From: Micromonospora aurantiaca ATCC 27029
GTDB lineage: Bacteria; Actinomycetota; Actinomycetes; Mycobacteriales; Micromonosporaceae
Direction of reading: 5' to 3'
NCBI RefSeq assembly: GCF_000145235.1
Contig: NC_014391.1
Span: 3,294,001-3,358,000, forward strand
DNA length: 64,000 nucleotides
The translations under genes were made by a program, and so were the position numbers. Positions 27,117 through 35,850 of this stretch are shown piece after piece. Under the pieces are notes generated by a model. That model saw nothing but the letters and a program-made list of their open reading frames with translations. It was not told the DNA's origin and ran no database searches. Each line of letters opens with the position of its first letter. Position 1 is the stretch's first letter.

Positions 27117-27189
27117 GGCGATCTTGCAGTTGTGGCCCCGTGGGTGTCGTGAATGTCCCGTTCGCCGGGGCGGAAAGTGCAAGATCGCC
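27117..27189. repeat. 73-bp palindromic repeat, GATCTTG type, copy 2
   Basis: 24-base arms at 27117-27140 (GGCGATCTTGCA...) and 27166-27189 (...TGCAAGATCGCC) pair at about 20 of 24 positions; the core contains CCCGTTCGCC, close to copy 1. Confidence 0.8.
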
Positions 27190-27221
27190 GGGGTGCCGGG
27201 GTGCCGGGCGACGAGGGCGGG

Positions 27222-28013
27222 TCAGCCCAGGACCAGGCCGGGGTCGGGGTCCTGGTCGGGAGCGGGGGCGGGGATCTTGTACTCCTCGGTCAGCGTGGTC
27301 ATCGGGCCGGGCCACGTGGCCTGGGCGACCTCGATCGGCTTGTGCCGCTCGTCGTAGGCGACGTGCAGCAGGTGCAGCACCGGCGTGTCCGGGCGGATCT
27401 GGAGGATCTCCGCCTCCTCCCGGCTGGGCTGGCGGGCGCTGATCGTGTCGGTGGCGGTGACGTACCGCCGGCCGGTGACCTCCTCCGCCTCCTGGTACAG
27501 CGGCCGGCCGAATGCCTCGGCCCGCTCCAGTGACGTGCCGGCGGTGTCGGCGGGCAGGAACCAGGACGCGCCGACCTCCACGGGGGAGTCGTCGGTGCGT
27601 ACCAGGTGCCGCCGGCAGAGCAGCTCGGTGCCGTCGGCGACGCCGAACGCGTCGGCCACCTCGGACGGGGCGGGGGAGCGGCCGACGGAGACGAGCTGCT
27701 GGCGGTACCGGGCGGCCAGGTCGGTGTGGTAGCCGCGAAAGCCGCCGTACCGGCCCCGGGACAGGCGGTTGAGGCGGCGCCGGGTGCCCCGGACGTACGT
27801 ACCGGAGCCGGGTTTGGTGATCAGGATGCCCTCGACCCGCAGCTGGTCGACGGCGCGCTGCACGGTCTGCTTCGCGACGCCGAACATCTCGGCGATGGCC
27901 GGGATGGACGGCAACCGCTCGCCCGGACCCCAGTCGCCGCGGCGCACCTGGGCCTTGAGCTGCGCGGCGATCTGCCGGTGCGGGAACTCGGCCGCGCCGG
28001 GGTTGATCTGCAT
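27222..28013 (-). CDS. GntR family regulator, HutC/UTRA type
   Basis: A 263-residue regulator: N-terminal winged helix (RLPSIPAIAEMFGVAKQTVQ, then RVEGILITKPGSGTYVRG) and a C-terminal UTRA ligand-binding domain (GASWFLPADTAGTS, ISARQPSREEAEIL, PVLHLLHVAYDERHKPIEVA). UTRA regulators usually bind sugar phosphates, amino acids or related metabolites. ATG 28013 has TGAGGAGGC upstream. An inverted CTAGG repeat in front of the gene suggests autoregulation. The target metabolite cannot be read from the neighbours. Confidence 0.9.
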   Translation of the reverse strand: MQINPGAAEFPHRQIAAQLKAQVRRGDWGPGERLPSIPAIAEMFGVAKQTVQRAVDQLRVEGILITKPGSGTYVRGTRRRLNRLSRGRYGGFRGYHTDLAARYRQQLVSVGRSPAPSEVADAFGVADGTELLCRRHLVRTDDSPVEVGASWFLPADTAGTSLERAEAFGRPLYQEAEEVTGRRYVTATDTISARQPSREEAEILQIRPDTPVLHLLHVAYDERHKPIEVAQATWPGPMTTLTEEYKIPAPAPDQDPDPGLVLG

Positions 28014-28032
28014 GCCCGCCTCCTCACAACAG

Positions 28033-28055
28033 CTAGGTTCCTAGGATGCCCTAGA
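28033..28055 (-). promoter_or_regulatory. Candidate GntR operator (CTAGG inverted repeats)
   Basis: CTAGG-TT-CCTAG at 28033-28044 is a perfect inverted repeat, and a third CCTAG follows at 28050-28054, 10 bases on. It lies 20-40 bases before the start of the GntR gene, a usual place for an autoregulatory operator. Confidence 0.45.
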
Positions 28056-28084
28056 GGGTGTGACGGCGCCACCCCGGACACGAA

Positions 28085-28116
28085 GAAGCCGGGCCCCGGC
28101 GGGGGAGCCCGGCTTC
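28085..28116 (-). terminator. Terminator after the PAC2 gene
   Basis: GAAGCCGGGC (28085-28094) pairs perfectly with GCCCGGCTTC (28107-28116). It lies 12 bases past the end of the PAC2 gene and before the GntR promoter. Confidence 0.75.
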
Positions 28117-28128
28117 GACGGAAGGGTG

Positions 28129-28998
28129 CTACCAGGAACCCGCTGTCGGCCCGGCGGAACCGCCGCGGCGGCGCAGGTACTTCTCGAACTCCTGGGCGAT
28201 CTCGTCCCCGGTCAACGGGGTGATGCCGGCGTCGCCGACCCGTTCCTCCAGCTCACGGACGTACTCGCCGAGTTCGGCGTCCTGCTCGGCGGCGCTGCGC
28301 ACCCGCTGCTCCCACTCGGCTGCCTCCTCGGCCAGGTCGGCCATCGGCACCGGCAGGTCGAGCACCTCCTCGACCCGGTGCAGCAGGGCGAGGGTGGCCT
28401 TCGGGCAGGGCGGGTTGTTGGCGTAGTGCGGCACGTGCACCCAGAACGACACCGCGTCGACCTCGGCCCGGGTGCAGGCGTCGTGCAGCACGCCGACGAT
28501 GCCCGTCGGCCCGTCGTACCGGGTGGGGGTGAGCTGGTAGCGCTTGGCCGCGTCGGCGTCCGACGCGCTGCCGCTGATCGGCAGCGGCCGGGTGTACGGC
28601 ACGTCGGCCAGCAACGCGCCGAGCAGCACCACCCGCTCGACCTCCAGGCTGTGGCAGATCTCCAGCACCTGCTCGCAGAACGTACGCCAGCGCATGCTCG
28701 GCTCGATCCCGCGGATCAGCACCACGTCGCGCTCGGTGCCCTCCGGGCTGGCCACCATGAAGCGCGTGGTGGGCCACTCGACGCGCCGGGTCTCCCCGTC
28801 GGCCATGGTGATCGTCGGGCGGCTCACCTGGAAGTCGTAGAAGTCCTCCGGGTCCAGCTCGGTCACCTCCCGGGCCTGCCAGACCTGTTCCAGGTGTTCC
28901 ACGGCGGCGGTGGAGGCGTCGGCGGCGTCGTTCCAGCCCTCGAAGGCCGCGATGGCGACCGGCGAGCGCAGTACCGGCAGCCCGTCGAACTCGGTCAC
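28129..28998 (-). CDS. PAC2 family protein (proteasome-assembly-chaperone-like fold)
   Basis: A 289-residue PAC2 protein. Diagnostic segments: AIAAFEGWNDAADASTAAV at the N-terminus, DFYDFQVSRPTI, LIRGIEPSMRWRTFCEQVL and WVHVPHYANNPPCPKATLA. Eukaryotic PAC2 helps assemble the 20S proteasome; the bacterial family is widespread in actinobacteria and its role is unproven. The start is GTG 28998, preceded by GGTGAGG. It is divergent from metH, an arrangement often seen in actinobacteria. The 20S genes lie 26 kb away, so linkage to the proteasome is only suggestive. Confidence 0.88.
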   Translation of the reverse strand: MTEFDGLPVLRSPVAIAAFEGWNDAADASTAAVEHLEQVWQAREVTELDPEDFYDFQVSRPTITMADGETRRVEWPTTRFMVASPEGTERDVVLIRGIEPSMRWRTFCEQVLEICHSLEVERVVLLGALLADVPYTRPLPISGSASDADAAKRYQLTPTRYDGPTGIVGVLHDACTRAEVDAVSFWVHVPHYANNPPCPKATLALLHRVEEVLDLPVPMADLAEEAAEWEQRVRSAAEQDAELGEYVRELEERVGDAGITPLTGDEIAQEFEKYLRRRGGSAGPTAGSW

Positions 28999-29226
28999 GC
29001 CGTCACCTCACCCTGCTCGTCGGGCGCGGCGCCGCCCCGTCGCACGGTCGCACCCCAGTTGTCCTTCACGTCCGTCAGCCTACGTGCCGCCGCCGGGCCC
29101 GGCCCGTCGGCCGCGCCGGTCGCCGGGCCGGACCACTCGGGCGAACCGGCGGAAAGGTGTACGCCGGCCCGGTGGGCAGAATGTGGGAAGGCCCGGTTCG
29201 GGTGACTCTGCCGCACTCGGGCGCAC

Positions 29227-29232
29227 TAACCT
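29227..29232 (+). promoter_or_regulatory. Leaderless -10 box of metH
   Basis: TAACCT, seven bases, then GTG 29240. GTGACT at 29202-29207, 19 bases before the -10, is a fair -35. No cobalamin riboswitch was seen upstream. Confidence 0.5.
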
Positions 29233-29239
29233 GGGGCAT

Positions 29240-32200
29240 GTGCCTATTTCGTTGCGTGACCTGCTGGCCGATCGGATCCTGATCGCGGACGGCGCGATGG
29301 GGACGATGCTCCAGGCCGCCGACCTCACCCTCGACGACTTCGACGGCCTGGAAGGCTGCAACGAGATCCTCAACGTGACCCGCCCGGACGTGGTCCGCGG
29401 CGTGCACGACGCCTACCTGGCCGCGGGCGCCGACTGCGTGGAGACCAACACGTTCGGCGCGAACCTGCCCAACCTCGCCGAGTACGGCATCCCCGGCCGC
29501 ATCCGGGAGCTGTCCGAGGCGGGCGCGCGGATCGCGCGGGAGGCCGCCGACGCGTACGCGACGGAGGAGCATCCCCGGTTCGTGCTCGGCTCGATGGGTC
29601 CGGGCACCAAGCTGCCCACCCTCGGGCACGCGAGCTACGCCTCGCTGCGCGACGCGTACCAGGAGAACGCCGCCGGCCTGATCGCCGGCGGGGCGGACGC
29701 GCTGATCATCGAGACCTGCCAGGACCTGCTCCAGGTCAAGGCGGCGGTGGTCGGGTCGAAGCGGGCGCGCGCCGAGGCCGGCCGGGACGTCCCGATCATC
29801 TGCCAGGTCGCGGTGGAGACGACAGGCACCATGCTGCTCGGCAGCGAGATCGGCGCCGCGCTGACAGCGATCGAGCCGCTGGGCGTCGACCTGATCGGGC
29901 TGAACTGCTCCACCGGCCCGGCCGAGATGGGCGAGCACCTGCGCTACCTGGCGCAGCACTCGCGTATCCCGATCTCGGTGATGCCGAACGCGGGCCTGCC
30001 GGTGCTGACCGCCGACGGGGCGTACTTCCCGCTCAGCCCGGACGAGCTGGCCGACGCGCTGGAGCAGTTCGTCACCGACTACGGCGTTGCCCTGATCGGC
30101 GGCTGCTGCGGCACCACCCCGGAGCACATCCGGGTGCTGGTGGAGCGACTCGGCGGGCGGGCGCCGGTGGCGCGAGAGCCGAAGCCGGAGGCCGGGGTCT
30201 CCTCGATCTACCACCACGTGCCGTTCGTCCAGGACGCCAGCATCCTGATGGTGGGGGAGCGGACCAACGCCAACGGCTCGAAGGCGTTCCGCGAGTCCAT
30301 GCTCGCCGGGGACTGGCAGGCCTGCGTGGAGGTCGCGCGCAGCCAGGCCCGGGACGGCTCGCACCTGCTGGACCTCTGCGTCGACTACGTGGGCCGTGAC
30401 GGCACGCAGGACATGCGGGAGCTGGCCGGCCGGTTCGCCACCGCCTCGACGCTGCCGATCGTGCTGGACTCCACCGAACCGGCGGTGATCGAGGCCGGGC
30501 TGGAGATGCTCGGCGGCCGGTGCGTGGTCAACTCGGTCAACTTCGAGGACGGCGACGGTCCCGACTCCCGCTACGCGCGGATCATGCCGGTGGTGAGGGA
30601 GCACGGCGCCGCCGTCGTGGCGCTGCTCATCGACGAGGAGGGCCAGGCCCGCACCCGCGAGTGGAAGGTACGGGTGGCCTGCCGGCTGATCGACGACCTG
30701 ACCGGCCGGTGGGGGATGCGCCGGGAGGACATCCTCATCGACGCGCTGACGTTCCCGATCGCCACCGGGCAGGAGGAGACCCGCCGCGACGGCATCGAGA
30801 CGATCGAGGCGATCCGGGAGATCGCCGCGCGTTACCCGGGCGTCAACTTCACCGCCGGGATCTCGAACGTCTCGTTCGGCCTCAATCCGGCGGCCCGGCA
30901 GGTGCTCAACTCGGTCTTCCTGCACGAGTGCGCCCAGGCCGGGCTGACCTCGGCGATCGTGCACGCCAGCAAGATCCTGCCGATGGCACGGATCCCGGAC
31001 GAGCAGCGTGAGGTGGCGCTCGACCTGGTGTACGACCGCCGCCGCGAGGGTTACGACCCGGTGCAGCGGTTCATCGAGGCGTTCGAGGGCGTGGACGCGG
31101 CGTCGGCGCGCGCCACCCGGGCCGAGGAACTGGCCGCGCTGCCGCTGGACGAGCGGCTCAAGCGGCGGATCATCGACGGCGAGCGCAACGGCCTGGAGGC
31201 CGACCTGGACACCGCGATGGCGCAGGGGCGTACGCCGCTGTCCATCATCAACGACCTGCTGCTGGACGGCATGAAGGTGGTCGGCGAGCTGTTCGGCTCC
31301 GGCCAGATGCAGTTGCCGTTCGTGCTCCAGTCCGCCGAGGTGATGAAGACCGCGGTGGCCTATCTGGAGCCGCACATGGAGAAGACCGACGACGACGGCA
31401 AGGGCCGGATCGTGCTCGCCACGGTGAAGGGCGATGTGCACGACATCGGCAAGAACCTGGTCGACATCATCCTGTCCAACAACGGCTACGACGTGGTGAA
31501 CATCGGCATCAAGCAGCCGATCAACGCGATCCTCGACGCCGCGGAGGAACACCGGGCCGACGCGATCGGCATGTCCGGCCTGCTGGTCAAGAGCACAGTC
31601 ATCATGAAGGAGAACCTGGCCGAGATGGCCTCCCGCGGCGTGGCCGAGCGCTGGCCGGTGCTGCTCGGCGGCGCGGCGCTGACCCGCGCGTACGTGGAGG
31701 ACGACCTGCGGTCGATCTACCCGGGCCAGGTCCACTACGCCCGCGACGCGTTCGAAGGGCTGTCCCTGATGGACCGCGTGATGGCGGCCAAGCGCGGCGG
31801 CGCGCCGATGGTCGACCCGGAGCGCGAGGCGGCACTGGCGGCCCGCCGGGAGCGCCGCGAGCGGCAGCGGGCGCAGGTGCGCGAGGCGCTGCCCGAACTG
31901 GACGACGCGTCGGTCCGCTCCGACGTGGCGGTGGACGTGACGGTGCCGAAGCCGCCGTTCTTCGGCACCCGTGTCGTCAAGGGTGTGCCGCTGGCCGACT
32001 ACGCGGCACTGCTCGACGAGCGGGCCACGTTCCTGGGCCAGTGGGGCCTGCGCGGCGCCCGTGGCGGCAAGGGGCCGTCGTACGAGGAACTGGTCGAGAC
32101 CGAGGGCCGGCCCCGGCTGCGGTACTGGCTGGACCGCCTGATCTCCGACCAGGTGCTGGAGGCGGCCGTCGTGTACGGCTACTTCCCCGCGTACTCCGAA

Positions 32201-32755
32201 GGCAACGACCTGGTGGTGCTGGACGAGAACGGGCACAGCGAGCGGGCCCGGTTCTCCTTCCCCCGGCAGCGGCAGGAGCGGCGGCTGTGCCTGGCCGACT
32301 TCTTCCGGCCCAAGGGCGACCAGCTCGACGTGGTGGCGTTGCAGCTGGTCACCGTGGGGCAGCCGATCAGCGAGTACACGGCGAAGATGTTCGCCGGCAA
32401 CGAGTACCGCGACTACCTGGAGGTGCACGGCCTGTCCGTGCAGCTCACCGAGGCCCTGGCGGAGTACTGGCACCGGCGGATCCGGGCCGAGCTGGTGCTG
32501 CCCGGCGGCGGCACTGTGGCCGACGAGGACCCGGCCGATCTGGCCGGCCTGCTGCGCACCGACTACCGGGGCTGCCGGTACGCGTTCGGCTACCCGGCCT
32601 GCCCGGACCTGGAGGACCGGGCGAAGATCGTGGAGTTGCTGGGCGCCGAGCGGATCGGGGTGCAGTTGTCGGAGGAGTTCCAGTTGGTGCCGGAGCAGGC
32701 CACCGACGCGATCGTGGTGCACCACCCGGAGGCGAACTACTTCAACGCCAAGTAG
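29240..32755 (+). CDS. metH: Cobalamin-dependent methionine synthase MetH
   Basis: A 1171-residue, full-length four-module enzyme. The homocysteine domain has DGAMGTML and the zinc cysteines in GLNCSTGP and GGCCGTTPEH; the pterin (methyl-tetrahydrofolate) domain has VGERTNANGSKAF; the B12 domain has GDVHDIGKNLVDIIL with the cobalt-ligating histidine; the activation domain that binds AdoMet closes the protein (GYFPAYSEGND, GCRYAFGYPACPDLEDR). It transfers a methyl group from methyl-THF to homocysteine. GTG 29240 fits the leaderless promoter; an out-of-frame ATG overlaps it by one base. Confidence 0.96.
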   Translation: MPISLRDLLADRILIADGAMGTMLQAADLTLDDFDGLEGCNEILNVTRPDVVRGVHDAYLAAGADCVETNTFGANLPNLAEYGIPGRIRELSEAGARIAREAADAYATEEHPRFVLGSMGPGTKLPTLGHASYASLRDAYQENAAGLIAGGADALIIETCQDLLQVKAAVVGSKRARAEAGRDVPIICQVAVETTGTMLLGSEIGAALTAIEPLGVDLIGLNCSTGPAEMGEHLRYLAQHSRIPISVMPNAGLPVLTADGAYFPLSPDELADALEQFVTDYGVALIGGCCGTTPEHIRVLVERLGGRAPVAREPKPEAGVSSIYHHVPFVQDASILMVGERTNANGSKAFRESMLAGDWQACVEVARSQARDGSHLLDLCVDYVGRDGTQDMRELAGRFATASTLPIVLDSTEPAVIEAGLEMLGGRCVVNSVNFEDGDGPDSRYARIMPVVREHGAAVVALLIDEEGQARTREWKVRVACRLIDDLTGRWGMRREDILIDALTFPIATGQEETRRDGIETIEAIREIAARYPGVNFTAGISNVSFGLNPAARQVLNSVFLHECAQAGLTSAIVHASKILPMARIPDEQREVALDLVYDRRREGYDPVQRFIEAFEGVDAASARATRAEELAALPLDERLKRRIIDGERNGLEADLDTAMAQGRTPLSIINDLLLDGMKVVGELFGSGQMQLPFVLQSAEVMKTAVAYLEPHMEKTDDDGKGRIVLATVKGDVHDIGKNLVDIILSNNGYDVVNIGIKQPINAILDAAEEHRADAIGMSGLLVKSTVIMKENLAEMASRGVAERWPVLLGGAALTRAYVEDDLRSIYPGQVHYARDAFEGLSLMDRVMAAKRGGAPMVDPEREAALAARRERRERQRAQVREALPELDDASVRSDVAVDVTVPKPPFFGTRVVKGVPLADYAALLDERATFLGQWGLRGARGGKGPSYEELVETEGRPRLRYWLDRLISDQVLEAAVVYGYFPAYSEGNDLVVLDENGHSERARFSFPRQRQERRLCLADFFRPKGDQLDVVALQLVTVGQPISEYTAKMFAGNEYRDYLEVHGLSVQLTEALAEYWHRRIRAELVLPGGGTVADEDPADLAGLLRTDYRGCRYAFGYPACPDLEDRAKIVELLGAERIGVQLSEEFQLVPEQATDAIVVHHPEANYFNAK

Positions 32756-33055
32756 CCAGGGTGAGCGCGCTTACTGTCCTGCCCTGCGGTCTTATTGATC
32801 AGGGCGGGCGAGTGAAGACTGCTCGATGACCTGAGTCATGCGTGCCGACGGCGCGTACCTGGAAACGGTCCTCACCGGTGCGGACACGGCCGACCTCGAA
32901 CGGGCCTTCGACGCCTTGGCGTTCGGTGACTCGATCGGTTGACGCGTGAGCGGACGACCTGCCTACCGGCGGCCCTCGCCGGTTACCCGTCTTGGCGCGG
33001 ACGAGCGCGGGGCGCCCGCCGGGATGGCGGACGCCCCGAAGCGTCGACGCGTCGG
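32756..33055. other. Intergenic region with a possible gene remnant
   Basis: A 34-codon frame at 32838-32942 (ATG, MRADGAYLETVLTGADTADL...) has high G+C in third positions like the real genes here, but no ribosome binding site and no recognisable family. It may be the last piece of a deleted gene. Otherwise the 300 bases hold only the hairpin at 33009. Confidence 0.3.
33009..33037 (-). terminator. Terminator of the small secreted protein gene
   Basis: GGGGCGCCCGCC (33009-33020) pairs with GGCGGACGCCCC (33026-33037) with one mismatch, 18 bases past the stop codon at 33056. Confidence 0.6.
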
Positions 33056-33457
33056 TCAGCCGATCAGCGTGACCGAGTAGTCGTACGTCGTCCCGGTCAC
33101 CGAGTACGTCGCGGTCTGCCCGTTCTCGCAGTACGACACGAAGCTGCTCGGGGTCCGTTGCGCTCCGGCCACCGCGTCCACCACCGGCCGCACATCGGAC
33201 CCGACCGGCAGCGCGGTGGTAGTGAGATCGATCGTCCGCGACTGGTTGATCGGGTAGGTGTCGGTGTTCGCCGTCTCCAGGCCGTTGCTCGCCGCGACAC
33301 TGAAGGACATCACGAAGGCGGCGTTGTTCACCACGGCGATGCGCTGAACGCAGGGTTCGGCCTGCGCGCTGGCCGTGGAGGCCGTTGCCAGTGCCGATGC
33401 ACCGGCGGCGAGCGTCCCGGCGAGTGCGGCTCCGACGAGCCTGGCGCGGAAGGTCAT
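33056..33457 (-). CDS. Small secreted hypothetical protein
   Basis: A 133-residue protein with a clear Sec signal peptide (MTFRARLVGAALAGTLAAGA, cleavage likely after ASTASA). The mature part of about 100 residues is rich in Ser, Thr, Val and beta-strand-like, with two cysteines (EPCVQRIAV and VSYCENGQT) that could form one disulfide. No family is recognised. AGAGGTG precedes the ATG. It is likely an extracellular protein of unknown role. Confidence 0.75.
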   Translation of the reverse strand: MTFRARLVGAALAGTLAAGASALATASTASAQAEPCVQRIAVVNNAAFVMSFSVAASNGLETANTDTYPINQSRTIDLTTTALPVGSDVRPVVDAVAGAQRTPSSFVSYCENGQTATYSVTGTTYDYSVTLIG

Positions 33458-33673
33458 GGTGTCACCTCTCGGTCGTACGTGGCGCCGGGCGCCGACTGGC
33501 GGCGCCCGGCGTATGGTCCGTATCGAAGTGCCCGAGTGATCTCGATCGAATCCTGTGGATCGCATCATTCTGTGTCGGGCCTACGGCTCCCGGTCGATCT
33601 GGCGGCTCGACCGGTGCCAGACTGAGGGATCGATTTCGATGGCGTGCGAGCGTCCCGGTGCGAGGAGTCCGAA

Positions 33674-34078
33674 GTGGTGAACTCCGCCCTCTCCGCTGTC
33701 GTCCACGCGGTCGGAGCCGGCCCGCCACCGCTGGCGGACCCGGCTCTCGACCCCGGTGCGACGTACTACACCTTCGTCGTCCTGTCCGGTATGTACCTCG
33801 CCCCCCTTGTCATGTCCGGGCTCGGGTTCCTCTGCGCCGCGGGCATCGGGCTCAGCCGCCGGATCGGTACGGCTGCCGCGATCGTGATCGTCCTGTTCTA
33901 CGCGTTGTCGCTGCTCGGCAGCGCCTTCACCTGGCCCGGCCTGGAACACCAGGGAAAACCGACTGAGACGCTGTGGCTGATCGTCATCGGTTGCGGCGGC
34001 TTCCTGGTGTTGCCCTGGCTCGTCGCGTTCGGCGGCACCAAGGTGGCCCTCCGACGTCGCGGAGCCACGACCCGGTAG
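33674..34078 (+). CDS. Small membrane protein, three helices
   Basis: A 134-residue protein with three hydrophobic segments (around YTFVVLSGMYLAPLVMSGLG, TAAAIVIVLFYALSLLGSAF and LWLIVIGCGGFLVLPWLVAF) and a short basic C-terminus. No domain is recognised. The GTG at 33674 has GAGGAG six bases before it; the adjacent GTG at 33677 is equally possible. It is a single gene converging with the DUF6069 gene. Confidence 0.65.
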   Translation: MVNSALSAVVHAVGAGPPPLADPALDPGATYYTFVVLSGMYLAPLVMSGLGFLCAAGIGLSRRIGTAAAIVIVLFYALSLLGSAFTWPGLEHQGKPTETLWLIVIGCGGFLVLPWLVAFGGTKVALRRRGATTR

Positions 34079-34081
34079 CCG

Positions 34082-34525
34082 TCAGGCACCTCGCGAAGGG
34101 TCTGCGCGCAGGCTCCGCGCCATGGCGGGGATCATCACCGCCGCCGCGACCAGGTGCAGCCCGGCCAGCGTGACAGTGGTGGCGGCGTCGCCACCGGCGA
34201 TAAATGGCGGCACCATCGACAGCGCGGTCAGCGACACCGCCGTCCACACGAACCGCCGCGCGGGGTAGGCGCTGAACCGCAACAGGACGGCGGCGATGAC
34301 GACGCCCACGAGCGAGAAGAACCCGGTCACCACGGCGAACCCGCCCAACGGGATCGTCTCGCCGCCGTCAGGGATCTCGAAGTCCACACCGGCGGCCCGG
34401 GCGAGCGCCGCCGCGAGCGTGGTGACCGCCATCGCGGCGATCGTGGCGACCAGGCCGGTGACGGCGAGCCGCCGGAAGCCGTGCGGACGGCCCGAGACGG
34501 TGCCGGTGTCGGTGCTGCTGATCAT
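34082..34525 (-). CDS. DUF6069 family membrane protein
   Basis: A 147-residue protein with four hydrophobic segments (LAVTGLVATIAAMAVTTLAA, FAVVTGFFSLVGVVIAAVLL, FVWTAVSLTALSMVPPFIA and TLAGLHLVAAAVMIPAMA), as in the DUF6069 family of actinobacteria. ATG 34525 has CGGAGGA at good distance. The frame continues open upstream into a cupin-like segment without a stop codon, so a longer fusion from 34780 cannot be excluded. The upstream sigma factor gene probably shares the transcript. Confidence 0.78.
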   Translation of the reverse strand: MISSTDTGTVSGRPHGFRRLAVTGLVATIAAMAVTTLAAALARAAGVDFEIPDGGETIPLGGFAVVTGFFSLVGVVIAAVLLRFSAYPARRFVWTAVSLTALSMVPPFIAGGDAATTVTLAGLHLVAAAVMIPAMARSLRADPSRGA

Positions 34526-34780
34526 GTCGTTCCTCCGAGCTTCGAGGTGAGGGGTGAGGATCCGCACGGTCGCGGTGCGACGGCCGGGGTTGCGCAACGC
34601 GCGTACGCCGGTGCCGCGCAGCCAGAAGCCGGCGTCACGGCCGAGGACCGGCCCGGGGGTGCCGTCGCGCAGCTCCAGCTGCACCCGGCCGCGCGTGACC
34701 ACGCCGTACGCGTGACGCCACTGGGCCGCGACCACCGGAACTCGCGCGCCGCCGGGCAGCGCGAGCGTCCGCGCGGGCAC
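34526..34780 (-). CDS. Cupin-like segment, open into DUF6069 without a stop
   Basis: From GTG 34780, three bases inside the sigma factor stop region, the frame gives a short cupin-like sequence: RVPVVAAQWRHAYGVVTRGR, VQLELRDGTPGPVLGRDAGF, then ALRNPGRRTATVRILTPHLE. It lacks the metal histidines of most cupins. It runs in frame into DUF6069 with no stop; the coordinates given here end where the DUF6069 ATG begins. Either a fused protein of 232 residues is made, or this is a cupin gene that lost its stop. Confidence 0.5.
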
Positions 34781-35778
34781 TACGGCGTACGGTCGGCCGG
34801 CAGGCGCTCCGGCAGCCCGAGCCGCGGGAACTGGTCGGCGTGGAACGTGACGATCTCGGTGATGGCCCCGCCGGTGATGCGCAAGGCGTCGACTGTGAGC
34901 GGCAGGTACGCGCCGTCGCTGTCCTGCCAGAGGTAGAACGCGACGGCGGGCTGCCGGTTCACGGCGGTGGGCACTGCTCGCAGGCTGCCCAGGCTCTCGA
35001 AACCGTCTGCGATCCAGTCGTTCACCACCGCGTCGCGGCCGATCTGGAGGCCCGGGGTGGGCGGCATCGAGCAGCGCACGTCGTCGCGCAGCATGGCGGC
35101 GAGACCGTCGACGTCCTTGGCGATGCTGGCGTCGGTGAAGCGGCGTACCAGCTCGCGCGTCCGGGTGTCCGTCTCGTCGCCGGTCCAGTCCTGCCGTTGC
35201 GCGGGCAGGTGTTCCCGCATGCCCGCGCGGGCGCGCTGCAAGGCGCTGTTCACCGAGTTGACCGAGTCCCCGAGGAGTTCCGCGACGTCCTTCGCGGGCC
35301 AGCCGAGCACGTCCCGCAGGATCAGCACTGCGCGTGGGCGCGGCGCCAGGTGCTGCACCGCGACCAGGTACGCCAGCTCGATCGTCTCCCGCGCCACCGC
35401 TACGGTTTCCGGCTCGTCCGCGTCGGCGGCGGGCAGCTCGTCGAGCAGCCGGTCCGGGTACGGCTGGAGCCACCGCACCTCGCCGCCGGTCGCGGGCTCG
35501 GGCCGGCACTTGGCGAGCCGGTCCAGGCAGGCGTTGGTGGCGATCCGGTACAGCCAGGCCCGGAACGTCGACCGTCCCGCGAACGTGTCCCGCCGCCGCC
35601 ACGCCCGCAGGAACGTCTCCTGGACGGTGTCCTCGGCGTCCTCGAACGACCCGAGCATCCGGTAGCAGTGCACGTGCAGCTCCCGCCGGTGCCGCTGCGC
35701 CAGCCCGGTGAACGCCGGTTCGTCGACCTCAGCCAGACCGCTCACGCCCAGCTCCTGCAGCTGCGTGTCCCTACCCAT
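34780..35778 (-). CDS. ECF RNA polymerase sigma factor with SnoaL-like tail
   Basis: A 332-residue sigma-70 factor of the SigG/SigJ-like ECF group (ECF41-type layout). Region 2 has HCYRMLGSFEDAEDTVQETF and FRAWLYRIATNACLDRL; region 4 has RAVLILRDVLGWPAKDVAEL and NSVNSALQRARAGMRE. A C-terminal SnoaL/NTF2-like domain (LPLTVDALRITGGAITEI) follows, which in relatives controls sigma activity in place of an anti-sigma factor. The downstream cupin/DUF6069 gene is a likely target or partner. Confidence 0.9.
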   Translation of the reverse strand: MGRDTQLQELGVSGLAEVDEPAFTGLAQRHRRELHVHCYRMLGSFEDAEDTVQETFLRAWRRRDTFAGRSTFRAWLYRIATNACLDRLAKCRPEPATGGEVRWLQPYPDRLLDELPAADADEPETVAVARETIELAYLVAVQHLAPRPRAVLILRDVLGWPAKDVAELLGDSVNSVNSALQRARAGMREHLPAQRQDWTGDETDTRTRELVRRFTDASIAKDVDGLAAMLRDDVRCSMPPTPGLQIGRDAVVNDWIADGFESLGSLRAVPTAVNRQPAVAFYLWQDSDGAYLPLTVDALRITGGAITEIVTFHADQFPRLGLPERLPADRTP

Positions 35779-35850
35779 GACGTCATCCCTCCGCGTCGTG
35801 TCCCTTCGCAGGTGTGACGGGCACGGGCGCGGAAACTCATCACCGCGACG

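Larger units (their letters stand above)
26851..27221. other. Gene-free region with two CAAGATCG palindromes
   Basis: A 371-base gap between converging mshC and the GntR gene. The two palindromes at 26916 and 27117 occupy much of it and could act as terminators; between them no reading frame looks coding. Confidence 0.6.

Noticed and set aside
28995-29068. 24-codon frame (KDNWGATVRRGG...) overlapping the PAC2 start
   Set aside because: It overlaps GTGA-style with PAC2, but is too short and has no independent support.
29100-29240. Cobalamin riboswitch before metH
   Set aside because: No B12 box (GCCACTG) was seen, and the gene appears to be leaderless.
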